Program-made: the position numbers and the translations under genes
Assembly (NCBI RefSeq): GCF_900111175.1
Contig: NZ_FOGI01000009.1
Span: 124,001-188,000, forward strand
DNA length: 64,000 nucleotides
Direction: 5' to 3'
Source: Actinokineospora terrae
GTDB lineage: Bacteria; Actinomycetota; Actinomycetes; Mycobacteriales; Pseudonocardiaceae
The notes under the pieces: model-generated
Seen by the model: only the letters and a program-made list of their open reading frames with translations
Database searches by the model: none
What the model was told of the DNA's origin: nothing
Part shown: in pieces, positions 26,121 to 35,300 of the stretch
Numbering within the stretch: the first letter of the stretch is position 1
How the letters are laid out: the number at the start of each line of letters is the position of its first letter

Positions 26121-27207
26121 CACCGTGCACTGGGTCGGCACCGGCCTGTCCACCGGCGGCGGGGTCCGCGTGCTCGCCGACACCACCGACGTCGTCCTCT
26201 ATGGACGGACGAGGGACAAGGCGGCCGCGTGCGTCGACCGGCTCGGGCTCACCGGCCGCGTCACGCCGCGCGCGCTCGACGAGCTGGAGCCGGGCCGCGG
26301 TGACGTCGTCGTGTCGATGCTGCCCGCGACGGAACACGTGCGGCTGCTGGAACTGAGCCTGGCCAACGGTTCCCACTACGCCAACACCAGCTACGTCTCC
26401 GACGAGATCGCCGGGTACGCCGACGCCGCCAAGGACGCCGGGGTCGTGCTGCTCACCGAGGCCGGGCTGGACCCGGGCATCGACCACCTGCTGGCGCACG
26501 ACCTGGTGGCGCGCGCCGAGGTCGACGGTCCGGCGACGGCCGCGTTCACCTCGTACTGCGGCGGTATCCCGGCCGTGCCCAACGAGTTCCGGTACCGGTT
26601 CAGCTGGGCGCCGCGGGGCGTGCTGACCGCGCTGCTCTCGCCAGCCCGCTACATCGAGGGCGGCGTCGAGACCGTGGCCGAGCGGCCGTGGGAGGCGACC
26701 ACCGGGCACGTGCTGCGCGGCGAGCGGTTCGAGGCGTACCCGAACCGCGACAGCCTGCCGTTCGTCGAGCAGTACCACCTGCCGAGCCGGTGGCGGCTGG
26801 AGCGGTTCGTGCGCGGGACGCTGCGGCTCGACGGCTGGCTCCAGGCGTGGGAGCCGGTATTCGCCGAATTGCGCGACCCCGATCCCGACCGGATCACCGC
26901 ACTGGCAGCGGATCTGGCCGCCCGCTACCCGACGACCGAGACCGACCGGGACCGGGTCGTGCTGGCCGTGGCGCTGACGGTGCGCGGCGACGACGGCACG
27001 GAGTGGTCCGGCGAGCACGTGCTCGACGTGGTGGGCGACGACAACGACAGCGCGATGGCGCGGCTGGTGTCGACACCACTGGCCGCCGGGGTCGGCGACA
27101 TCCTCGCCGGGGCACTGGAACCGGGGCTGCACCGGGCGGCGGAGACCGTCGACACGGCCAGGCGGTGGCTCGAAATCCTGGTGCGGCAGGGGATCGGCGC
27201 CAGCTAG
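26113..27207 (+). CDS. Saccharopine dehydrogenase, LYS9-like (glutamate-forming type)
   Basis: A 364-aa protein related to the LYS9 saccharopine reductase family. The N-terminal Rossmann core is short (VHWVGTGLSTGGGVRVLAD), followed by VVVSMLPATEHVRLLELSL and the family segment NTSYVSDEIAG near 96. TEAGLDPGIDHLLA near 115 is highly characteristic, and TSYCGGIPAV near 143 completes the substrate site. It would interconvert saccharopine with aminoadipate semialdehyde and glutamate. GTG at 26113 lies inside the end of the preceding gene, implying coupling. The two enzymes together could route lysine to or from aminoadipate semialdehyde. Confidence 0.82.
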   Translation: MADTVHWVGTGLSTGGGVRVLADTTDVVLYGRTRDKAAACVDRLGLTGRVTPRALDELEPGRGDVVVSMLPATEHVRLLELSLANGSHYANTSYVSDEIAGYADAAKDAGVVLLTEAGLDPGIDHLLAHDLVARAEVDGPATAAFTSYCGGIPAVPNEFRYRFSWAPRGVLTALLSPARYIEGGVETVAERPWEATTGHVLRGERFEAYPNRDSLPFVEQYHLPSRWRLERFVRGTLRLDGWLQAWEPVFAELRDPDPDRITALAADLAARYPTTETDRDRVVLAVALTVRGDDGTEWSGEHVLDVVGDDNDSAMARLVSTPLAAGVGDILAGALEPGLHRAAETVDTARRWLEILVRQGIGAS

Positions 27208-27216
27208 GTTCCCCGG

Positions 27217-28104
27217 GTGGACATCGAGACGTGGCAGTCGGCGGCCTGGCAGGCCGGCGCCGTGGACTGGCTCGACGAGCGACTGGCCGACGCGGGGATC
27301 ACCCGGGTCGGCCCGCTGGCCGAGCGCAAGGTGCGGTCGTGGGCTGGGGTGTTCACGGCCCCCACCACCGCGGGACCGGTGTGGCTCAAGGCAGCCAACC
27401 CGCACATGGCGGCGGAGGTCCGGCTCTACGAGGTGCTGCACGCGGCCGTGCCGGAGCGGGTGCTGGCGCCGATCGCGACCGACCCGGCGCGCGGCTGGCT
27501 CGTGCTGCCCGACGGCGGGCCGACGCTGGCGGAGATGGGCGAGATGGTCGACTACCTGCCCGCGTACGGGCAGATGCAGCGCGACCTCGCCCCGCACACC
27601 GACGCCGTGCTGGCGGCCGGGGTGCCCGACATGCGGCCGTCGCGGATGCCGGAGCGGTTCACGGAGGCACTCGCGGTGGTCGACGACGTACCAGCCGACA
27701 TCGCCGCGATGGGGCCGAAGGTCGCCGAGTGGTGCGCCCGTCTGGCCGAGTCACCGGTGCCGGTGAGCATTGACCACAATGACCTGCACGCGGGGAACTT
27801 CTTGCGGGACGGGCGTTTCTACGACTGGGGCGACAGCGTGGTCGCGCACTCGTTCGCCTCGATGCTGGTGCCGTTGTCGCTGCTCGGCACCGATGGCGAC
27901 CGGGGCCGCGACGCGTACCTGGAGGCGTTCACCGACCTCGCGCCGCGCGCCGAGCTGCTGGCGGACCTGGCGCTGGCCTGCCGGGTCGGCAAGATCGCCA
28001 GGGCGCTGACCTGGCACCGGGCCCTCGCCGGGCACGGCGGGCCGTGGGCCGACGCGCCACGGGCCCACCTGGTTGCCTTGGCGAAACCGTCCTTTTTCGA
28101 CTGA
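27217..28104 (+). CDS. Aminoglycoside phosphotransferase-fold kinase
   Basis: A 295-aa protein of the APH/choline kinase superfamily. The Brenner-type catalytic loop is SIDHNDLHAGNFL near 188 (catalytic Asp, Asn) and the metal-binding FYDWGDS near 205 follows. An N-terminal lobe contains VWLKAANPHMAAEVRLYEVL with the ATP-binding lysine near 54. Such enzymes phosphorylate hydroxyls of small molecules; drug resistance cannot be claimed from sequence. GTG at 27217 begins nine bases after the saccharopine gene stop, so it may belong to the same transcript. Confidence 0.8.
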   Translation: MDIETWQSAAWQAGAVDWLDERLADAGITRVGPLAERKVRSWAGVFTAPTTAGPVWLKAANPHMAAEVRLYEVLHAAVPERVLAPIATDPARGWLVLPDGGPTLAEMGEMVDYLPAYGQMQRDLAPHTDAVLAAGVPDMRPSRMPERFTEALAVVDDVPADIAAMGPKVAEWCARLAESPVPVSIDHNDLHAGNFLRDGRFYDWGDSVVAHSFASMLVPLSLLGTDGDRGRDAYLEAFTDLAPRAELLADLALACRVGKIARALTWHRALAGHGGPWADAPRAHLVALAKPSFFD

Positions 28105-28191
28105 TTCGCCACTACGATCCCGGCGACGGCGCGGAACCGGGTCGGGGGGATGGCCGTCTATCCCGATGACTTCGACCCAGAGGGGGCAGAC

Positions 28192-28869
28192 ATGGCGGAC
28201 ATCGAATACCGCTTCGGTACCGGGGAGAGCGCCCCGAACGTGCACCACGGCCAGGCGGACGCGGACGTGGACGGCGACGGCACCAACGACGCCATCGCGG
28301 TCGACTTCGACGGCGACGGCCGCTACGACGACCGCATGTGGGACTCCGACGGCGACGGCGTCGCCGACACCGCGCTGCTCGACTACAACGACGACGGCGT
28401 CGCCGAGTCCGCCTACAACGACCCGACCGGGCTGGGCACCTGGAACGAGAAGGGCATCGGCGGCGACGAGGCGGACACGCACCCGACCACCCCGGACGCG
28501 CCCGCGAACGACCAGACCCAGGACGTGCCCAGCGACGTCCCGGACGACGGCGCCGACCTGCCGCCCGCGCACCCGACGACCGACGACCGCTCGACCGACA
28601 TCGAGGACGGCGGCTTCGAGAACCAGCCGACCGACGACACCGCCGTGGACGACGGCAGCGGGCCCGACGACAACACGGTCGAGGACGGCAGCGGGCCGGA
28701 CGACAACACCGTCGACTCGCCGTCGGACGACTCGACCTCGGACGGCGGTTACGACGACCCGAACAGCACCGGCCTCGACGACTCCGGCCTGGACGACGGC
28801 TACGACTCGTGCTCGCCGGACGACTCCTCGGAGGCCACCGTCTCGGACTGGTACTCCGAACTGTCCTGA
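28192..28869 (+). CDS. Asp-rich protein with calcium-repeat-like motifs
   Basis: A 225-aa, very acidic protein. Residues about 22-75 contain four consecutive D-x-DGDG-like loops (DADVDGDGTNDA, VDFDGDGRYDD, WDSDGDGVADT, LDYNDDGVAES), similar to thrombospondin type 3 or dockerin calcium loops. The rest is disordered and rich in Asp, Pro, Thr and Ser, with a tandem duplication of DDGSGPDDNTV. No signal peptide or membrane helix is visible, so a cytoplasmic location or non-classical export is implied. ATG at 28192 follows AGAGGGGG; an ATG at 28150 is an alternative. Function unknown. Confidence 0.75.
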   Translation: MADIEYRFGTGESAPNVHHGQADADVDGDGTNDAIAVDFDGDGRYDDRMWDSDGDGVADTALLDYNDDGVAESAYNDPTGLGTWNEKGIGGDEADTHPTTPDAPANDQTQDVPSDVPDDGADLPPAHPTTDDRSTDIEDGGFENQPTDDTAVDDGSGPDDNTVEDGSGPDDNTVDSPSDDSTSDGGYDDPNSTGLDDSGLDDGYDSCSPDDSSEATVSDWYSELS

Positions 28870-28875
28870 CCGGCG

Positions 28876-28903
28876 GGCCCTGTCCCACCCCCGGGACGGG
28901 GCC
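28876..28903 (+). terminator. Terminator hairpin after the Asp-rich gene
   Basis: GGCCCTGTCCC pairs with GGGACGGGGCC (11 bp, one G-T pair, loop ACCCCC), starting seven bases after the stop codon. Confidence 0.65.
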
Positions 28904-28966
28904 ACCTGCCGTTCGCTGCGCGAGAACCCTGGCCGTGTCCGCCGGGGGATCGGCCAGGCTGGACCC

Positions 28967-29479
28967 ATGACCCGACTGGAGATCGCCCTCGGCGACATCA
29001 CCGAGGAACACGTCGACGCCCTGGTGAACGCCGCGAACGAGTCCCTGCTCGGCGGTGGAGGTGTCGACGGCGCGATCCACCGCGCCGCCGGACCCGCCCT
29101 GGCCAGGGCGGGCGCCGCCCTCGCCCCGTGCGCCCCGGGTGACGCCAAGGCCACCCCCGCCTTCGACCTCGCCCCGGTCAAACACGTCATCCACACCGTC
29201 GGCCCGGTCTGGGAAGGCGGCCGGTTCGGCGAGGACGACACCCTGGCCTCCTGCTACCGCCGCAGCCTCGCCCTCGCCGACGAACTCGGCGCCAACACCC
29301 TCGCCTTCCCCGCCATCTCCACCGGCGTCTACCGCTTCCCCGTCGACCGAGCCGCCCACATCGCCATCACCACGGTCCGCTCAACCCCCACCACAGCCAC
29401 CCTGATCAGGTTCGTCGCCTTCGACCAGGCCAACTACGACGCCCTGAGCACCGCACTGGCCGAGAACCCGAACAGCTAG
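28967..29479 (+). CDS. Macro domain protein (O-acetyl-ADP-ribose deacetylase-like)
   Basis: A 170-aa stand-alone macro domain. The ADP-ribose site is plain: ALVNAANESLLGGGGVDGAI near residues 21-40 (catalytic Asn and Asp of the MacroD/YmdB type) and FPAISTGVYRFP near 117. Such enzymes hydrolyse O-acetyl-ADP-ribose or mono-ADP-ribose from proteins and nucleic acids. ATG at 28967 is the first in frame after the preceding terminator. No ADP-ribosyltransferase gene lies next to it. Confidence 0.92.
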   Translation: MTRLEIALGDITEEHVDALVNAANESLLGGGGVDGAIHRAAGPALARAGAALAPCAPGDAKATPAFDLAPVKHVIHTVGPVWEGGRFGEDDTLASCYRRSLALADELGANTLAFPAISTGVYRFPVDRAAHIAITTVRSTPTTATLIRFVAFDQANYDALSTALAENPNS

Positions 29480-29489
29480 CCTGGGCCTC

Positions 29490-30623
29490 GTGTCTGCTGT
29501 TGCCTCCTCGTTCCGGATCGGGCCCTATGTGGTGAGTCCGGCGGTGGTGCTCGCGCCGATGGCGGGGATCACGAATGTGGCGTTCCGGCAGTTGTGCCGG
29601 GAGTTCGGGAGTCCGACCTCGGTCTACGTGTGCGAGATGGTGACCGCGCGGGCGATCGTCGAGCGGGACTCGAAGACGATCGAGATGATGACCTTCGGGG
29701 CGGACGAGCACCCCAGGTCGTTGCAGCTCTACAGCGTCGATCCGAAGAACGTCACCGACGCCGTCACGATCATCGCGGGCGAGGGGCTGGCCGATCACCT
29801 GGACATGAACTTCGGCTGCCCGGTGCCCAAGGTGACCCGCAAGGGTGGCGGCGCTGCACTGCCCTACAAGCGGCGGTTGTTCGCGGAGATCGTGCGGGCC
29901 GCGGTGCGGGCGGCGGGGGACATCCCGGTGACGGTGAAGTTCCGGGTGGGGATCGACGACGAGCACCTCACTTATCTCGACGCCGGGCGGATCGCGGAGG
30001 CCGAGGGCGCGGTGGCGGTCGCGTTGCACGCGCGGACGGCGGCGCAGCGGTACTCGGGGGAGGCTGACTGGTCGCGGATCGCGCGGCTCAAGGAGGCTGT
30101 GACGGGCGTTCCGGTGTTGGGCAACGGCGACATCTTCAGCGCCGACGACGCGCTGCGGATGATGCGGGAGACCGGGTGCGACGGGGTCGTGGTCGGGCGG
30201 GGGTGCCTGGGCAGGCCGTGGCTGTTCCGGGAGCTGCACGCCGCGCTGACCGGGCAGCCGGTTCCGGTGGGGCCGACGTTGGGGGAGGTGGCGGCGATCC
30301 TGCACCGGCACGGCGTGCTGCTCGCCGACCACATCGGCGAGGAGAAGGGCCTGCGCGACCTGCGCAAACACATGGCCTGGTACCTGCGGGGCTTCCCGAT
30401 CGGGGCCGACCTGCGCCGGGCGTTCGCCATGGTGTCCGGGTTGGCCGAGCTGGAAGACCTGCTGGGCAAGCTCGACCACGACGCGCCGTACCCCGCCGAG
30501 GCCGAGGGGCCGCGCGGGCGGCAGGGGTCGCCGGGGCGGGTGGTGCTGCCCGAGGGGTGGCTGGACGACCCCGAGGACGCCGCCGTGCCCGAGGGTGCCG
30601 AGCTGATGCACTCGGGGGGCTGA
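29490..30623 (+). CDS. dusB: tRNA-dihydrouridine synthase
   Basis: A 377-aa flavoenzyme that reduces uridines in the tRNA D-loop. Motifs: VLAPMAGITNVAFRQLC near 20, the catalytic-cysteine segment NFGCPVPKVTRKGGGAAL near 110, VTVKFRVGIDDEH near 150, ALHARTAAQRYSG near 180 and DGVVVGRGCLGRPW near 231, followed by the helical tRNA-binding domain. Start GTG at 29490. Its stop overlaps the ATG of the following lipoprotein gene. It marks the left end of a block that, from memory, matches the order around Rv0823c in Mycobacterium tuberculosis. Confidence 0.93.
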   Translation: MSAVASSFRIGPYVVSPAVVLAPMAGITNVAFRQLCREFGSPTSVYVCEMVTARAIVERDSKTIEMMTFGADEHPRSLQLYSVDPKNVTDAVTIIAGEGLADHLDMNFGCPVPKVTRKGGGAALPYKRRLFAEIVRAAVRAAGDIPVTVKFRVGIDDEHLTYLDAGRIAEAEGAVAVALHARTAAQRYSGEADWSRIARLKEAVTGVPVLGNGDIFSADDALRMMRETGCDGVVVGRGCLGRPWLFRELHAALTGQPVPVGPTLGEVAAILHRHGVLLADHIGEEKGLRDLRKHMAWYLRGFPIGADLRRAFAMVSGLAELEDLLGKLDHDAPYPAEAEGPRGRQGSPGRVVLPEGWLDDPEDAAVPEGAELMHSGG

Positions 30624-31069
30624 TGCGCGCGCTGCCTGGCGTCCTCCTGGTCCTGCTCGCCGCGGCCGGGTGCGCCACCACGGTCGAGGGGACGCCGGTG
30701 CCCGCGGCGGGGGTCACCTCCGGGCGGGACGTGGTCAGCAAGTACTTCACCGAGCTCAACGAGGCCGGTGCGGACGGCGCGAGCGCGCAGCGGGACTTCC
30801 TGCGGCGCACCCAGCACCCCGACTTCGACTCCCAGTGCGAGCTGGGCAACCTGACGCTGCGGATCGAGCCCGCGCTCTCGACCCTGCGCACCGACCCGAA
30901 GTGGAAGCCGGAGAAGTCCACCAAGACCCCGCGCGGCACCGTCTACGTCGTGGGCGTGTCGGTGCGGATCCGGCGCGACAGCGCGACCCTGGCCGAGCAG
31001 ATCGGGTCGCAGCGGGTCGTGGTGCTCGACGGCAGGGCCTACGGCTTCACTCCCTGCCCGACCCGGTGA
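30623..31069 (+). CDS. Small lipoprotein of unknown function
   Basis: A 148-aa protein whose ATG overlaps the dusB stop (TGATG). A signal sequence of about 16 residues ends in the lipobox LAAAGC, so it should be lipidated and anchored outside the membrane. The mature part starts with a Thr/Pro/Ala spacer and then has a compact region with a single CxLG element and a terminal Cys (FTPCPT) that could form a disulfide. No domain is recognised. Confidence 0.8.
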   Translation: MRALPGVLLVLLAAAGCATTVEGTPVPAAGVTSGRDVVSKYFTELNEAGADGASAQRDFLRRTQHPDFDSQCELGNLTLRIEPALSTLRTDPKWKPEKSTKTPRGTVYVVGVSVRIRRDSATLAEQIGSQRVVVLDGRAYGFTPCPTR

Positions 31070-31242
31070 CTCCGAACGGGTGATACCGAGCGTGCGCGGA
31101 TCGCGACCGCCGTGCTGGTCAGTCACTTGTTTGGAGCAGCGTGGGGTCCACCAGTAGGGGGAATTCCTGCGTCCATGCGTCCCGGTCGCTCAAGCGCGGC
31201 GTCATTCCGGACGACACACACGTACGTAGGGAGGTGACCGCG

Positions 31243-32166
31243 GTGGCCGTTCTGGGACGAGGTGTCGCCAAGCCCGAGCCCGACCAGCGGGACAGCCCGT
31301 GGCGGGACCACCGGGTCAGCGAGCCGACGGTGCCGCTGCGCCACCCGGCGATCACCGAGCGCACCGAGAACCCGGACGACCCGCCAGCGGACACGGCCAA
31401 CCTGGTCAGCCTGCACGAGTCGATCGCGGCGCTGCTCGCCTCCCGCGGCCAGTACCGCCAGGCGTACCAGCACCTGCGCTCCGCGCTCGACCTGATGTCG
31501 GAGATGAGCGCCCCGCCGCAGATCCCCGAGCAGTTCCGCCGCGAGGTCGACCGGCTGCGCCGCGAGCACGCCGAGGCGCACGAGCAGAGCATCCGCGACA
31601 GCCTCACCGCCAGCTACAACCGCCGCTACCTCGACCAGCGGCTGGTCGACCTGGTCGCCGAGCAGGGCACCGCGAACGGGCTCGCCGTCGCGCTGGTCGA
31701 CCTGGACTGGTTCAAGCAGGTCAACGACACCTTCGGCCACCTGGTCGGCGACCGCGTGCTGCAGCGCGTGGTGGAACTGCTGCAGGACGGGCTGCCCGAC
31801 GGCGGGTTCTGCGCGCGCTACGGCGGCGAGGAGTTCGTGCTCGTGCTGCCCGGGATCGACCAGAACGCCGCGGTCGAGATCGCCGAGGCCGCGCGCGGTC
31901 GGGTCGAGCGGTACCCGTGGTCGAGCCTGGTGCTGGGGCTGCGGGTCACGGTGAGCATCGGACTGGCGCACGAACCGGCCATCCGAGTGGCGGACAACAC
32001 ACCGGCGGCTCCGGAGCGTCAGCTCCGCGAGGCCGATGCCCTGCTCTACACGGCGAAGCAGTCCGGGCGCAACGCCGTCGCATATCTGCTGGAGGGCACC
32101 GCTCACCTGGCCGGAGCGGCGGCGGGCAGGCGCGCGATCGTCACACCACGAGCGTCAGCGCGATAA
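31243..32166 (+). CDS. Diguanylate cyclase (GGDEF domain)
   Basis: A 307-aa protein. The N-terminal part has a TPR-like helical pair (SLHESIAALLASRGQYRQAY near 63) and a coiled coil. The C-terminal GGDEF domain has the metal-binding segment VDLDWFKQVNDTFGHLVGD near 155 and the active site RYGGEEFVLVLPG near 195. All residues expected for c-di-GMP synthesis are present. The RxxD inhibitory site five residues before GGEEF is absent, so product inhibition at that site is unlikely. No membrane helix is seen. GTG at 31243 follows AGGGAGGT; several upstream GTGs, back to 31141, are in frame. An RsiG-like c-di-GMP receptor is encoded at 58.2 kb. Confidence 0.9.
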   Translation: MAVLGRGVAKPEPDQRDSPWRDHRVSEPTVPLRHPAITERTENPDDPPADTANLVSLHESIAALLASRGQYRQAYQHLRSALDLMSEMSAPPQIPEQFRREVDRLRREHAEAHEQSIRDSLTASYNRRYLDQRLVDLVAEQGTANGLAVALVDLDWFKQVNDTFGHLVGDRVLQRVVELLQDGLPDGGFCARYGGEEFVLVLPGIDQNAAVEIAEAARGRVERYPWSSLVLGLRVTVSIGLAHEPAIRVADNTPAAPERQLREADALLYTAKQSGRNAVAYLLEGTAHLAGAAAGRRAIVTPRASAR

Positions 32167-32396
32167 GTACCTCGCCCGACCGGGGCTACCCTGATCGGGC
32201 TAGAGCCATGCGCGGAACTCCGTACTGATAGTGAACGAAACCCGGTCTGCCATCGTCACGAGGGACAGCCATCCGTACTATCGCTCCGGCAGCGTGACAC
32301 GATCGGGTAGGCAACCGAACGCGGCACGGCAACGTGTTGATAACCAACCGACAACGGTTCGCACACAGCGGAGCCTCTCGAGGGAATGGAGCACGG

Positions 32397-35300
32397 GTGT
32401 CCGACGACCACGACCGCGCCCCTGGCTCCTCGTCCGGCGGCAAGCGCCGCGCCCCGGAACCAGCCGAGCAGCCGCGACGCAGGCGCCGGTCGATGGAGGG
32501 TGCGGGCGGGGTCAGCGTCTCCGACCTGGTCGAGCGGCACAGCGGCTCCCGGTCGAACCTGATGCCGATACCCGAGGCGGACGAGCCGGACGAGGTACCG
32601 AGACACCAGGGCGGCCGCCGCGCCGCCCAGGAGCCCGCCTCCCGGCACTCCGCCGCCCGAGAGCACGCCGCCGCCCAAGAGCACGCTGCCCGGGACGGCG
32701 CCGAGCCGGACGTGCACCGCAACGTCATCAGCTCCGGTGGCCGCCGCAGCGCCCCCGAACTCCCCGCGCCCGAGCCCCCGCCGCCGCCGCGCCAGGAACC
32801 CCCGCGCGCCGAACTGCCCCGGCGCAGCCGGACCGCCACGCACGCGGTCCCCGCCGACATCCTCGCGCAGTCCACCGGCCAGCCCGTCGAGCGCGCGCCC
32901 CGGCCGAAGCGGGACGACGACGAGCGCCCCACCTCGGTCGCCGACCTGCTCGGCCCCGCGGCGAGCACCGGGAAGCGGGCCAAGAAGGAAACGTTCGCCG
33001 AGTCCGCGAGCCGCGGCCGCGCCGACGCCAGGCGCTCGCTGCCCGGCAACCCGCCGCCGCCAGTCGCCCGCCACGCCGACGAGCCCGCCACCGGCCGCCG
33101 CGCCCGTCAAGACCCGGTGGTCGACGAGCCCGCACGCCGCGCGCGGCCCGACTCGGCACTGGACGAGGCCACGCCCTCGGAGTCGCGCCCCAGTCCCGAG
33201 CCGCGCCGCGGGATCCCCGAGGCCTTCCGCCGCACGAGGCCCGACTCCGGTTTCGCCGAGTCCCCCGAGCAGAGCGGACAACCGCGCCGGGGCAGGCCCG
33301 AGTCGGCGCTGGACGAGCAGACGCGGTCCGACCGGCACCGCCCGACGTCCGGTGAACCACTGCGTCGCCCCAGCTCGGTTCCCAGCGAGCCGACCCTGTC
33401 CGAGCGGTACAGCCGCGCGCTGCCCGACTCGTCCCGGCCCGACCGCCGGTTACCGGAGTCGGCTCTCAACGAGCCCAACCGGTCCGAGCCCGTGCGCTCG
33501 GCGCTCAGCGAGCCGTCCCGGTCGGAGCCGCGGCGCGGCCCGGCGCACCCGGTCGGCACGCCCGACTTCCCGCTCGACGACCGGCAGGTGGGTCGCCCGT
33601 ACTCGGAGAACCGGCCGCCGTCACCCGGGCGCCGCGGACCGCAGGAGCCCGTGGGCCGCCGTCAGCCCGGCGGCCGGGTTCCCGAAGGTCCGCTGGACGC
33701 ACCGCAGGGCACCGGCTCGCACCCGGCCCCGGGCAGGCCCCGCGACCTCGACCACCCGCTCGAGTCACCGCGCGGCACCGGCTCGCACCCGGCCCCGGGC
33801 CGCCGCCCCGCACCCGCGCCGACCGGCCAGCACCCGATCCCCGGACCCCCGCACGCCACCGGCCAGCACCAGGTCCCCGGCCCCCAGGCCGCAGGCCCCC
33901 GCCGCGCCCAGCCGGACCAGGCCATCCCCGGCCGCACGGGTGCCCACCCGCTCCCTGACGCACCCGGACGCCCGGACTCTCGGTTCGTCGAGCACGACGT
34001 GCCCGGCCGCAACGGCCGCCCAGACCCGCGCCGAGAGCACGACGCCGCCGGGCGACAGCCGAGTGCCGGGATAGACCCGCGGCGCGAGGGTGATGGTCCG
34101 GGCAGCAATGGTCACCCTGATCCGCGTCGAGCGGGCCAGGCCTACGACGCTGCCGGGCGCAACGGCGGGCACCCGATCACCGGGCCGGACGTACCTGGCA
34201 GCGGCAGTCGGCCGGATCCGCGTCGGTCCCGACCGGAGCAGAACGCGGCCGGACGCAACGGCGCCCCCGGTGCCGATCCGCGCACCGGTGCGCACCCCCT
34301 ACCCGGGCGGACCGGGTCGCATCCCCTGCCGAGCCCGGACGCCCGCCGCACCGGTCCGGAACACGACGGCCGCAACGGTGCGCCTCGCACCGGCGCCCAC
34401 CCGATCCCCGGACCCGACGCCCGCCGACCCGAACACGACGTCCCCGCCCGCAACGGCCACCCGGACGCCCGCCAGCCCGGTCCGGAGCAGAACATGCCCG
34501 GCCGCACCGGCTCCCACCCGTTGCCCGGTGTCGACGCGCGCCGACCCGAGCACGACGGCGCCCCGCGCACCGGCCACCCGGACACCCGCCGACATGGTCC
34601 TGATCAAGATGTGCCCGGCCGCACCGGATCGCACCCGGGTCCCGGTCTCGACGTCCGCAGGCCCGAGCCCGAAGGCCCCGGTCGCAACGGCCACCCGGAT
34701 ACCCGGCAGCCCGGCCCGGGTCAGGACGTGCCCGGCCGCACCGGCTCCCACCCGATCCCCGGACCCGACGCGCGCCGACCCGAACACGACGTCCCGGCGC
34801 GCAACGGCTACCCGGACGCCCGCAGGCCAGGTCCGGCGGACCAGGACGTGCCCGGTCGCACTGGGGCGCACCCGATCCCCGGACCCGACGCGCGGCGACC
34901 CGAGCACGATGGTCCCGGTCGCACCGGTGCGCACCCCGTGCCCGGCCCGGACGTCCGGCAGAACCGCGCCCCGATCCAGGGCCAGCCCGGTTTCCGCGGT
35001 GGGCCGCTCGACGGCCCCCAGGGCACCGGCTCCCACCCGATCCCCGGCCGCGGTGAGCCGGTGGAGCAGGGGCGCAGGCTCGACTCGCCGCAGGGCACCG
35101 GCAGCCACCCCGTCCCCGGCCCGCAGGGCACCGGGAGCCACCCGGTCCCGGGCCGCGGTGAGTCCAGTGGTGGGCACCCGGTCGTCGAGGGGCAGCCGAA
35201 GCCGCGGATCCCCAACCAGCAGCCGCCGGGGCAGTCGTCGATGCCGCCCGCGCCGGACGGGAAGTTGACGCCGCCGAGCGGGGTGTCGCCGCAGGAGCTG

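Noticed and set aside
27217..28104. Aminoglycoside resistance gene
   Set aside because: Only the general kinase fold is visible; nothing specific to known resistance enzymes, so resistance is not claimed.
33700..35180. Possible CRISPR-like regular repeats
   Set aside because: The repeats are in frame, coding and of variable unit length with diverged copies; there are no unique spacers.
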